Of a stretch of DNA of 64,000 nt, positions 32,430 through 41,567 are shown in pieces. Position numbers and translations under genes: made by a program. Each line of letters opens with the position of its first letter. Position 1 is the first letter of the stretch. Below the pieces are notes generated by a model. That model did no database searches, had not been told where the DNA came from, and saw only the letters and a program-made list of their open reading frames with translations. The stretch covers positions 3,177,198 through 3,241,197 of the forward strand of contig NW_006921534.1 of NCBI RefSeq assembly GCF_000340215.1, given 5' to 3'. This DNA is from Pseudocercospora fijiensis CIRAD86. Its lineage: Eukaryota > Ascomycota > Dothideomycetes > Mycosphaerellales > Mycosphaerellaceae.

Positions 32430-33000
32430 AACGATTCGTATTAAAGCGTAGCCGAGAGACGTAACCTAATAAAAGAATTAGTGTTTTTGCTTTAAAAAAT
32501 TGTATAAGACTAGATTCAACTTACTAGAGAACTCGCATTAACTATAATAGTTTAGGCTAGTACAGTTAGTGCAGGCGCCCTTTAGAAAAGCAACATCCTA
32601 GCTATTAATTCGATAACTTAGAGTTACACACTCTAAGTACGGACCCTTTAACTGCTTGCAAGGACTATACTAGCTATTACCAGTATACACGCGTCTAGCA
32701 GCAGCCGCATATATAAGCGTAGCAGGCAAGTAGTTAACATTCGACTTTAAACCTAAGTTAAATGCCTTAGCCGCCTTACGCAGGCGCGGAGGCACACTTA
32801 GAAACAGCCGAGCATTATCCTAGTTCGTAATAAAGTGCCTAACATTAACGTTGCGTAGCTAAGGCGGAGTCTGCTCCGGACCAATATTAGTTAAGCACTA
32901 GATAATTCTCTAGAGAATCGCGATAGTTAACTAAACTTCCTTAAGAACTGCGCCTAGTTAGCAAATTGTTAGAAAGGGAAAACTCTAATAGCAACACTTA
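32430..33000 (-). pseudogene. Antisense Cys-containing reading frame inside the copia element (DUF3716-like)
   Basis: Read on the minus strand, one frame runs from about 33000 to 32430 interrupted only by TAG or single TAA codons of RIP type. It has a helical N-terminal part (NVNVRHFITN, then LFLSVPPRLRKAAKAF) and a C-terminal segment with Cys spacing like fungal DUF3716-type zinc-binding regions: SPCKQLKGPYLEC followed by GACTNC and, eight residues on, a Cys-Glu-Phe. It lies between the end of pol and the polypurine tract, opposite in orientation to pol. It is either a captured host gene or part of a nested element; I found no terminal repeats around it. Confidence 0.5.
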
Positions 33001-33491
33001 CTAGTCTCTATAAGCTAGAGCTTATTATAACGCGAAGGGTGCCGATTCTTGTTTAGATCGTTACTACCGCCGCCGCTACTACTACTACCTATACTACTCG
33101 CTATACTCCCTAGGCTAGGGTAAAGAATTATCGCTATAATGAAGTCTCGGCTAGCTGTTAGACTTAAAAAGTTTTAGTAAGAATTTGAATTCTAGTGGAG
33201 GCTGCTAGTACTTAGGGGATTGCTAAAGAGTAGATTATAAAAGTTTAAGTTGTCTAGTCAAGCTTAAGTGTCTCTTATAGGCACCTACTAACCCTATAAT
33301 CACGACTGAGGACATTACTCTAAAGCAAACTAATCAGCAAACAATGTAACACAAGTACGTATAAGTGGTACAGTATATAAAGCTATACGTAAAGCAGATA
33401 TAGTCTAACATCTGAAGGCAGTCAGAAGATGAAGTGAAGCTCTAAGCCTAGATTTAAAGTGTCCAATCTGAATAGTACATTATCTCTGCCT

Positions 33492-33500
33492 AAGGGGGAG
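33492..33500 (+). other. Polypurine tract
   Basis: AAGGGGGAG directly abuts the 3' LTR, the expected position of the plus-strand primer. Confidence 0.85.
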
Positions 33501-33682
33501 TGTTGTAGTTCAGTTAGGTAATATGCTAGTTAGCTAATACTATTAGCTAACCTGTGCCAAGAGGAAGGACGCACAATAGGTATATTAACTGCAGTTTCTA
33601 TAGCAGGCTCCTAATCCTTCTTCGTATAGTTATATAGTTGTTAATCCGATGATTAGTTGCATCTTCAGCACGATTCACAACA
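33501..33682 (+). repeat. 3' LTR (182 bp)
   Basis: Partner of the 5' LTR. At the 15 differing sites it carries TpA at eight and the 5' LTR at seven, so both copies were mutated after insertion. Confidence 0.95.
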
Positions 33683-33687
33683 GTGTA
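33683..33687. repeat. Target-site duplication, right copy (GTGTA)
   Basis: Matches 26883-26887 exactly. Confidence 0.95.
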
Positions 33688-33782
33688 ACGCCATTTCAAC
33701 CAGAGTCGAATCTTCAGATCGGATCCTGGATCAACTTTCTGATTGTCGTCAGATTCCCTCTCATATCACGCCAAGCTGTTTA

Positions 33783-34152
33783 ATTTACTTGGTCAGCGGA
33801 AGAAGCAGGTACACTGGCCGATCTGTGGACTGGCTTGACGTTCGATTTTGTCTCGACGATACTTGTCTGGCTCGACTCTGGAATGTCCAAGGACTGTGGG
33901 TACTTGTACACTGATCCGGATGGAGTGTCCTCGTTGGACTTGCTGCTGTTCGGAGCCAAGTTCTCAAAGTGTGAGCCGATACCCTTCAGATACCTGATAA
34001 TAGTCAGCGGTGGACTATTAAAGCAAGGTGCTTGTATCGTGCTCTTCCATGTCCGAACGAGAGGAAGAAGGAATTCTGGACGTGTGGTTCTTGGACTTGG
34101 AGTCTTTTTTGACAGTCATGATGGACGCTCCGATGTTCTTGGTCGATGACAT
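33783..34152 (-). pseudogene. Possible relic or terminal exons of an unknown minus-strand gene
   Basis: An ATG at 34152 opens 44 codons of Ser/Lys-rich sequence. A branch-point/acceptor-like stretch (CTGAC then TATCAG near 34000) is followed by a second, in-frame-looking polar segment (SNEDTPSGSVYKYP and onward) that ends near 33783 at a GTAAAT, which is either a donor or part of the stop. No canonical donor joins the two pieces, so the gene is decayed or wrongly modelled. No family recognised. Confidence 0.25.
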
Positions 34153-34319
34153 GATTGTCAGAGCTGCTGCAAACACTGATCAATGACAATATGATGAAGA
34201 TGCAATAATCTTGCGTTGGTCTTGTTATTGAGAGATTCATCTTTGCCGGAACGTCTTTCGAGGACTTTATAGGTCTGTTGAATGTGAGTGGTGTATGATG
34301 CAGCAGAGCACATCTTTTG

Positions 34320-34420
34320 AATAAGGTCAATGACCAAGGCAAAGAAGGCAAAGAAGGCAGCCAGCACGAAATGACCCCGTTTCTTTTTGACGCCACTCCT
34401 GCACATAAGCGAGGCGGCAG
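34320..34420. repeat. Dispersed repeat, copy A (second copy near 58425-58510)
   Basis: GGCAAAGAAGGCAAAGAAGG followed by AGCCAGCACGAAATGACC and a T-rich, GACGC-ending stretch is shared with 58430-58500. The two copies differ at scattered sites and do not show RIP. No coding role is evident. Confidence 0.55.
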
Positions 34421-34654
34421 TCTCCCGGGAAGAATTCCAGCAAAGCTGATTCGACTCCGGCTCCTGATCCAACCAACCATTGGCGGAGAAATGGAGCACT
34501 TACTGTACGCGTTGCGTCAAAATCTATTTGTCCCCCGTCCACGTCTACAGCACATCTGTACACCGGAATGAAAGAAGACACTAGCGGCCCGTAGAATTGA
34601 GATTTCTGATTCGTTACGAACTATGGGCTCAGGATTGGGGAATTTATTAGTGCT

Positions 34655-34873
34655 TTCACTCTGATGTGCCAACGCGCTGTACACTTAGAAGAAGAGGATC
34701 CTTCGCGTCATCAATCTCACGCCTCCGACATTGAACGTCGTCTTCGCTGCCGGGCCTGGCATGCGTGCTACGTTCTGGACTGTATGATCTCTCTACAGAC
34801 TGGCAGACCACAGATGGTTCGCATGAGAGACACCGCCATTAATATACCACATCCGCTGGACGACTTGCAATAG
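34655..34873 (+). pseudogene. Relic of a fungal transcription factor (middle homology region)
   Basis: The plus-strand peptide has the fungal transcription-factor domain signature: paired acids and His near HLEEEDPSRH, then IERRLRCRAWHACYVLD, MISLQTGRP and a short INIPHPLDD segment ending in a stop. In Zn2Cys6 factors this lies in the middle of a 600 to 900 residue protein. No zinc cluster is visible upstream and the frame closes at both ends. Further weak similarity continues in other frames to about 35100. It is a decayed fragment next to the copia element. Confidence 0.6.
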
Positions 34874-35505
34874 GATTTCGAACGAGACACGACACCTCCA
34901 TCTTCAGAACCTCAATACGGCTTGCAAGCGAAGTACGCCTGTCATAAATCGTAGAACAGATCATACTGCACTTCTATGGACCACGCCGAGCTTTGAACGA
35001 GGACGTCAATCTTGCACCGATCGAGCTGTCACGTCATTTGAGATTTGACATCGGCCACGATTTCGAGCGCTCGATCACGTTCGGCAAGCAGGAACGTGGG
35101 AGATTCAAAAACAATCTAGGTGTTTCCCGGCTCGCGACCCGGATCCTACGCTGGACGTGGAGCGCAAACGGAGCACGGCCCCATTCACATCCATAACGAA
35201 TGCTAACATTGAGCTTCAAATGGGAATTGCCATCGCCACGACCCCGGAAATAAATCATCACATAGAAAGCGGACCGATTGATGTGTGGTCCGAGTGGCCT
35301 TGAGAATTTTCAGGCTCACTTCTTCGAACCCGACAATTCGTTCTGCCAACGGACAACAGCAACGTAGAGGCCCCTTGGGAACGGCCACCTGGACATGATC
35401 AATGAATCAATAGCTCCAATTCCTCACCATTGCGCAAGGTCCATAACAAGCTCATAAAATAGAAGGTCAATGCCCCCATCCACAGCAACCATTTAGCTAC
35501 TGTAC

Positions 35506-36700
35506 TCACAATGAGCCCTGCACATCCACCAATATCTTCACATGCTTATCCTTCTCATTGATCAATGCGAGGTACCCATCGTCGACAAGCTTACTCATCA
35601 AAATCTTGCTGGTGATCATGCTCTCCGGCTTCAGCTTACCCTGTCCCAGCGCGTCCACGACACCCTGGAAATCCTTGGCTTGATACCCCAGCACAGCCTT
35701 ATAGCTAGCTTCGCGGAAGACGAGCCAATTCGGATTGAACGGGACTTCCTTCTCCCAGATCGCGACATTGATGACGGTGCCTCGCGATCTGACAGCCTTG
35801 CAGGCTGTCTCTAATGACTTGGGTACACCTGCGCAGTCGAAAACGAGATCAGGTCCGTTGAGACCACCGCAAAGCTCCAAAGCCGTAGTGGCGACATCGA
35901 CCTTGGTCGGATCAATAACATGATGTGCTCCAAAGTCCTTGGCGAACTCTTGTCTCTTCTTCGCAACTTCTGCACAGATCACGGTCTTAGTTCCTCGCGC
36001 GAGAAGGACTTGGACGACAGCCAATCCTATCGGGCCACCTCCAAATACCAAAGCAGTCGGCTCTTTCAGACTCGCGATGGGTGAAGCATCCACGGCGTGC
36101 CAAGCAACAGCCAATGGCTCCACCAAAGCTCCAATGGCGAGATCGACATTCGATGGAAGTGGGAAGACGGCTTCTTGAGGCACGACCACGAACTCGCTCA
36201 TGCCGCCTCCACCTCCGCTCAACCCAACGAAGCCGCCGTTGGGACATGCGTTCTCTGCATTTACTTTGCATGCTCCGCAATGTCCGCAATAGATCGTCGG
36301 CTGTACTGCGACATTGTCTCCTGGTTTTAGACCACTGACACCTGTGCCGACTTCTTTAACGACTCCAGAGAATTCGTGGCCGATTGTGATGGGTATTTGC
36401 TCTTTCGTTACGGGATGTGGTTGTGTTGGCGAGAAGCTAGAATGCCATTAGCGATTGTCGCTCCCGAACATTGCAACAATGTGTCTGTCTCACTTCGGTC
36501 CTCCCATATATTCATGGAGATCCGTTCCGCTTGCTAGGTCAGCAATTGTCTCGGACAGAATGTTGGTCTCTAGTGATGCTTCCTTACCATATACCTACGA
36601 AAGCTGGTGCGATTTTGACTTCGCCATCGCCAGTCTCGGGTACTGGTATGTCGTCTTTGATCTGAATGTCTTCCTTTCCGTAGTAACGTGCTGCCTTCAT
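35506..36700 (-). CDS. bdh1: (R,R)-butanediol dehydrogenase-like zinc alcohol dehydrogenase
   Basis: Medium-chain dehydrogenase, NAD(P)-dependent, likely interconverting acetoin and 2,3-butanediol or related polyols in the cytosol. Three exons: 36588-36700, 36494-36529 and 35506-36436, giving 359 residues. The 36-nt middle exon supplies catalytic-zinc Cys-Gly-Thr-Asp-Leu-His. Then come GHEFSG, the structural-zinc Cys cluster (YCGHCGACKVNAENAC), and the Rossmann nucleotide site GGGPIGLAVVQVL. Intron 1 is 36530-36587 with donor GTAAGG and acceptor CAAG. A competing in-frame pair (36534-36594) would replace the zinc-ligand Cys by Ser. The stop TGA at 35508-35506 sits within TTGTGAGTA, which resembles a donor, so a further 3' exon is possible but not needed. 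Sorbitol or xylitol dehydrogenase are less likely alternatives. Confidence 0.88.
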
Positions 36701-37700
36701 TCTGTCTTCTGTATCTTGGGTATGTTGATGTTTGCTTTGCTCAGATTGCTAAGTCGGAAGTGAAGGATTCAGAAAGGAAAGGACCGAGTTTATAAGGAGA
36801 CAACGACACGCAACTACCTACATCGGGTGTCTTATATAGGTATTGAGCTCTGGTACCGTTTGACCGAGACTGAGCTCGTGCTGGAAGACGTCAAGTCAGG
36901 AGCATTCTCTCTCTCCTTGTCACCCCGCATCCGGCTGGGCGGGGCGGGCATTGGTGGTGTATCTTCGGCTATCTGCTTTGGAGCATGAGTATCAAAGATT
37001 GCTGTGGGCTTCTGTAATATCTGCAGGTTTAAGAATTGAAGAAGTCTGGAGAGGAAAGAATTCCTCTAAAGCGAGATCCTGAAAACCACCATGGTGGTAA
37101 GCCCAGGTGCCTGGAAACAGTAAAATAATGCTAGCCAGGTACCGGGTCCGCATGGAGCTGTGGAGGGTTTATGGGTAGCTCTATGCACGATGACATTGCT
37201 TGGGTTGAGAAGTCACATGCAGATCACGCAGACAATGGGGGTTCACGCTAGATACTCTCGCAAAGCTCTCGCAAAGCTCTCGCAAGACAAACCTCCTACA
37301 GAAAGGCTTCGCAAGGCGTACATTGCTCGCAATTGTCGAGTGTCGAGGGCGCATCCGTGCTGCTAGACCAGTATCCCTTTCTTTTCCGCTTCGACCGCGC
37401 TCTCTATGTGATCAAATTGTAAGATACTGCTGTGATGATTTGGCAGATGGCCAGTGCAATCGTGTCGTCGTTGAGTTGTGATGGAGTAGCAGTGAAGTCT
37501 GGCTGCTGCTGAGCGCCGTCCGCGTACGCGTACGCGTGCCTTCCGTGTCTGTATTCTAGGCAAAGCATTGCTCTTGCCGTTCAGGCCAATGGCTGCCTGG
37601 CCTAAACCTTGAATCATCGCCATCGCCACATTCATCCCAACAAAGAACGTCGCTGGAGCCTCTCCTGCGCATTACACCACACAATCGCAGGACCAGGACC
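36701..37700. promoter_or_regulatory. Divergent promoter region, bdh1 / F-box-like gene
   Basis: 1 kb between start codons. It contains a short direct repeat of CTCTCGCAAAG (near 37255-37285) and CGTACG-type alternating sequence near 37520-37534. C/T-rich motifs occur near both starts. No gene is supported. Confidence 0.45.
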
Positions 37701-38708
37701 ATGGCGAACACCACCATCGAGTTCGCATGGGCCTTGCAGGTCGACATTGCAACACTCGGCGGCCATCTTGAGGCATACGAAAAACTGCAGTCGACGATCG
37801 CCACATTACGACTTTGCAACCGCTTCGGTCAAGGGAACAAAGCCACCATTGCCAAGCTTCCAGTGGAATTGGTGCAAAACGTCGAGAACTTCCTGCTGGA
37901 GGCGGAACGGCTCAAGCTAAAGAAGCAATGGGTCAGAGATCTCACGTGCTGGGAGCAGCAGTGCCGTCCCACCGAACATATGAGCCGAGAAGAGATTTTG
38001 GAGTGCTACAACGAATGGCGCGGCAGCATTACGCCTGGTTCCTGGGAGGACGAGTGCGTTTGTGAATGTGGAGATGTTCACGCTCTTGACGAGTTCCCAG
38101 AGTCTGAATTAGACACCATCAACGAAATCCTCGAAGGCTATTACGACGGATCATGGCATCGGGACCAATGGTGCGACGAGCATGAGGCTAGAATCGAGAG
38201 CTGGTTCCGACGTACTGGAGAGCCAACGCAAAAGAGTCGCGGAACTTTCGACCGACTGTCGAGCATCTTGTCCAAGCACTTCGGCCTCGAGACGTGGATC
38301 ACCCACGTTCACGAACATGGAGAACCAGTATTTCCTTCTCCCAATAATCTCCACTCAACGAAAGCATATCTCCGGCTTCCAGCGAAGTCATCAGTACGGT
38401 ATGATCAGAGACAGGATTACACGCGTTGCCATATGGAGCCATTCCGCGTCAAGACCGAGTTTGGTCTTGCTGGTGCGCTGTCTCTTCCGCCTGAGCCGGA
38501 ACCGAGGTCTCTTGCGAGATTTGCGCATGCATGCAAAGTTCTCCGTCTCTCATATGTGCCTTCTGAGCCGTCACCAAGCACCATCGCTTTCGAGAACAGC
38601 GACTCTGACAAGTTGCCGGATGTCACACTGACCGGAAAGACAAGTGTCGATGCCCGACCACAGATGACCATGTTCGTTCGTTCCAACGATGAGACGGAAG
38701 ATTGGTGA
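37701..38708 (+). CDS. Hypothetical protein with an F-box-like segment
   Basis: Single exon of 335 residues. Residues about 48-65 (ATIAKLPVELVQNVENFL) resemble the first helices of fungal F-box proteins, where LP-x-E-L-x-x-x-I/V-x-x-x-L is typical; a substrate domain is not recognisable. The middle is acidic and Trp/Cys-rich (DECVCECGDVH, WHRDQWCDEHEARIESWF). No signal peptide or membrane segment. Proteins of this style form large lineage-specific families in filamentous ascomycetes. The role, if F-box, would be to recruit targets to an SCF ubiquitin ligase; this is inference. Confidence 0.65.
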   Translation: MANTTIEFAWALQVDIATLGGHLEAYEKLQSTIATLRLCNRFGQGNKATIAKLPVELVQNVENFLLEAERLKLKKQWVRDLTCWEQQCRPTEHMSREEILECYNEWRGSITPGSWEDECVCECGDVHALDEFPESELDTINEILEGYYDGSWHRDQWCDEHEARIESWFRRTGEPTQKSRGTFDRLSSILSKHFGLETWITHVHEHGEPVFPSPNNLHSTKAYLRLPAKSSVRYDQRQDYTRCHMEPFRVKTEFGLAGALSLPPEPEPRSLARFAHACKVLRLSYVPSEPSPSTIAFENSDSDKLPDVTLTGKTSVDARPQMTMFVRSNDETEDW

Positions 38709-40260
38709 GAGATGGGCACGAGACGAACGTCATCGTTCGGCGAGGCATTTAGCTGGAGCTCGCCAACAATGGGCAACGAGGTTTGGGTTGAAGAAATCGC
38801 TTATTTCTGCAGGTTTGCTGCATCGCTTTTTCGCGAGAACATTTCAAGATATGCCCAGAGACATGATAAATTAGACTCGGATAGTTGACAACACACAAGT
38901 GTAAGCTGACGAGCTCCTCGTTTTAAGTGTGCGGAATGGTGACTTGCTGCGCCCGAGCATCACGCAAGACGCTATGATGCTGCTTTCGAAGGCTCTCGAA
39001 ACGCACTTCGGAAATGCTTCATAATTATGAGGCCGCATTGCCAAGGAGACACTCGTGATGTTCGTGGCCAGCCACGACATATAACTCATGCCAAGCACCC
39101 ATCATGATATTGGCATAATAAGTTCGCTGCCTAGGAACGTCAATCGCCGTGTGGCGCAAGCATCGATAGACTTGACCGCATGTTCGCAAACCCAGCCTTG
39201 CCAATCTGACAGCATATCAATTAGGCCTAACCCCAGACTTGCTTCGCATTGTCGTGAAGAAGAACATCCACAGTCTTGGGCGCGTAAGGAGGGAAATTTA
39301 CGAGAGGTACCAGGTCCTGCGTAGAGCATGATGCTTGTCTCGTGTTAAATTCTCTTGCAGGATTCAGGACGTGTGGTATGCGTGCGTAAGAATCCTTCCA
39401 TGGATCGCTTCGGTAGGGCGGTGTAAATGCCAAGGCTAAAATAGGACGGACGTATCTAGTAAATGGCAGTCTTCCGTGGCCCAGTTCATGCCAGATTTGT
39501 AAGGCAGGAGTCGGAGTCGGCTGTTCTAATGGCTTAATGGGGATCATGATGGCTGAGCCCGGAGGGCGTAAAGCCGTTGACGAAAGCACGTCGCAGCAGC
39601 ATTCCTGGGAATGTTCACAGCCCGGCGGACCCGGCGAAGAGAACGTCCGAGGATGATCTGCCCGCGAGCTCCGCATGAAGGAATATCAAGCGAAGAAATC
39701 CTTCAGTCTGCCGCAGATAGAGTTGAGCCTCCGGCAGCAGCCGTGTGTAACGGATCGTTGACCTGTTCAGTACTGTGTATGGTCTGTCGTCATGACCATA
39801 TACAGCACCACTCCGCTGGAGGGCATATGCGATGCGAAGAGGTGCTGTACATTCTGGTGGAAGACGGCTCCAAGTGTGCCCGAGGAACAACAGGATGATA
39901 CTCAGCATTGAGCCCACCAAGAGGTCTGATAGTGTGGAATAATGTCTCCATCCGTGGAAGCGAAAGCAGAAGTGTGAAAGGCAGATGCTCGTCGCCGATG
40001 ACCTGACAATCGCGACAGTCTCGGTATATTTGGCTCCGCCAAGGCCAAGGCCTAGAGTATTCGACGACTGACGAGCAGAAGAGAAAGCAGCTAGAGCCTG
40101 CGCAAAAGCCTCAAATAGCTGACGTGTACTATGTTCTGGAGCGGACACCCCAGCATCATGTTTGAGTGGCATGACAGTCGCCACAACATATACGGCCGTG
40201 CAGGCTGACGCCACTATATCAACGCCGGGAGCCATTCGAAAGGTCTCGCGCGTTCCTCAC
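38709..40260. other. Intergenic, no supported gene
   Basis: 1.55 kb. Minus-strand open frames at 39227-39676 and 39615-40235 (149 and 206 codons) are the longest. The second includes one hydrophobic segment (LLVGSMLSIILLFLGHTW), the first a chance-looking HELGH. Neither has family motifs or convincing splice signals. The region must contain the promoter of the alpha/beta hydrolase gene. Confidence 0.4.
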
Positions 40261-41412
40261 ATGGCGCCGAAAGACAAAAGTAAGACTCCTGAAGGAGTGC
40301 CCACACCTGCGAGAAGTAAAGCATACAAAGCACCAGGCCGTTTGGGAGATCCGAGTATGCAGCTATACCAAGACCCGAGAGCGAATGCTAAGCTGGTCGA
40401 CATCCTCTCGAAATATGGTATCGATCGAAACCGTGCTCCACCGTCTCTAGGGACCCTCCGGCCAGATTCTACAATGGAAGATCTTTGGAAGAGCATGGCG
40501 GAACCCGAGACAGGCTTCGAGAAGTTGTACGAGACACTGCCAAACGAGCTTCCTTCAGACGCGATAGAGTTGGAGGTGGTATGCGAGATGCAGAAGATAC
40601 CTGGTCCAAGTGGTCGGTCCATGAAGCTGCACATTTTCCGACCAGAGCTGCGAGGCGGACCCTTGCCTGGATTGATATATCTACATGGCGGGGCTATGAC
40701 GATTCTGCGAGCAATGAGCAAGGTCCATCAGAGGTGGTGTTGCTCGCTTGCGGCACAAGGAATGGTCGTGATGATGCTGGACTTTCGCAATGCCTGGAGT
40801 CGGGAGGAATACAATCCGTTCCCTGCTGGCCTTGACGATTGCTGCACGGCGGTGCACTACATCCATTTGCACAAAGATCAGTTCAACATTCGCAATCTCG
40901 TGTTGCAAGGCGATGATGGAGGCGCCACCCTTGCACTAGCGACGGCTCTGCGTGCAAATCGAGAAGGATGGCATTGTATGTTGGACGGAGTGTATGCCTC
41001 CTCGCCAATGCTGAGTGCAGCGTATGCCTGGCCCGAGGAACGAAAGCTCAGTGAGCTACCGAGCCTGGTAGAATGCCATGGTTACTACCTCAATGTCGAT
41101 TATCTTGGATTCATGGCGCAAGTCTATACGCCGAAGTCTGGTGACAAGACAAATCCTCTTGCTTGGCCATTTCATGCTACGACTGAAGACCTCGAAGGAC
41201 TGCCGCCGCATGTCATTGCCGTTGACGAGCTGAGCCCGCTGAGGGATGAGGGTATAGCGTACTGTCGGAAGCTCAGTGCAGCAGGAGTGAGAGTCTGCGG
41301 TCATGTGAACATAGGTCACACTCATGCGGCGGGCCTTATATTCCGACAAGCGTTGGCGGAGGCAAACAGAACAGCAGTGAAAAACATTGCTGCCTTTACC
41401 AAGTCTGCATAG
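40261..41412 (+). CDS. Alpha/beta hydrolase (HSL/esterase-like) with Asp at the nucleophile position
   Basis: Single exon of 383 residues from the Met at 40261; the frame is open to Met codons at 40162 and 40171 upstream, but the region before 40261 has no family character. The hormone-sensitive-lipase-like fold is shown by the oxyanion motif YLHGG, a strand/turn leading to the nucleophile elbow, a late Asp (DELSPLRDEG) and a late His (GHTHAAG). The elbow reads QGDDGGA where G-D/E-S-A/G-G is expected, so the catalytic Ser is replaced by Asp. It may be catalytically dead, use Asp as nucleophile as in dehalogenases and epoxide hydrolases, or bind a ligand. Substrate unknown. Its 3' end is 155 bp from that of ncs6, convergent. 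Confidence 0.82.
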   Translation: MAPKDKSKTPEGVPTPARSKAYKAPGRLGDPSMQLYQDPRANAKLVDILSKYGIDRNRAPPSLGTLRPDSTMEDLWKSMAEPETGFEKLYETLPNELPSDAIELEVVCEMQKIPGPSGRSMKLHIFRPELRGGPLPGLIYLHGGAMTILRAMSKVHQRWCCSLAAQGMVVMMLDFRNAWSREEYNPFPAGLDDCCTAVHYIHLHKDQFNIRNLVLQGDDGGATLALATALRANREGWHCMLDGVYASSPMLSAAYAWPEERKLSELPSLVECHGYYLNVDYLGFMAQVYTPKSGDKTNPLAWPFHATTEDLEGLPPHVIAVDELSPLRDEGIAYCRKLSAAGVRVCGHVNIGHTHAAGLIFRQALAEANRTAVKNIAAFTKSA

Positions 41413-41567
41413 CAATTCATCCTTGAGCGGAATTTCGTAGTATCGAAACAGTCTGGCTGGTCCATGGCATCTTGAATGTCAGTCTCTGGTCGGCGCGGCG
41501 CTGCCTTAGCACCCAGCATTTAGATCTCAGCACAATAGATCTTTCTATAAGTCCGATTGCTTGGCTT

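Larger units (their letters stand above)
26888..33682 (+). mobile_element. Complete Ty1/copia LTR retrotransposon, inactivated by RIP
   Basis: 6795 bp, transcribed left to right. Signals in order: 5' LTR 26888-27069, primer site 27070-27081, gag zinc knuckle near 28011-28050, protease near 28325, integrase near 28940-29170, reverse transcriptase near 30890, RNase H near 31487, polypurine tract 33492-33500, 3' LTR 33501-33682. Protease, integrase, RT, RNase H order is the copia order. The coding frame is cut by many TAG codons where CAG or TGG is expected; none of the enzymes can be made. It is about 1.5 kb longer than usual copia elements because of extra sequence between pol and the 3' LTR that holds an antisense reading frame. 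CpA is common right outside both ends, so RIP did not spread. Confidence 0.95.
33688..35505. other. Decayed interval between the copia element and bdh1
   Basis: 1.8 kb without an intact gene. It contains the minus-strand exon-like relic, dispersed repeat copy A and the transcription-factor relic. The rest, including 34874-35505, shows nothing I can support. RIP is not evident here. Confidence 0.5.

Noticed and set aside
36494..36600. First reading of bdh1 suggested the catalytic zinc Cys was lost (Ser instead)
   Set aside because: That came from the wrong donor/acceptor pair. The GTAAGG donor with the CAAG acceptor restores C-G-T-D-L-H.
39227..39676. Minus-strand frame containing HELGH, the HExxH metalloprotease motif
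   Set aside because: No third zinc ligand, no family context, no splice signals, and a single HExxH in a 149-codon frame is expected by chance.
39615..40235. 206-codon minus-strand frame with one hydrophobic segment
   Set aside because: No recognised domain and atypical composition; it overlaps another open frame. It may be promoter DNA of the hydrolase gene.
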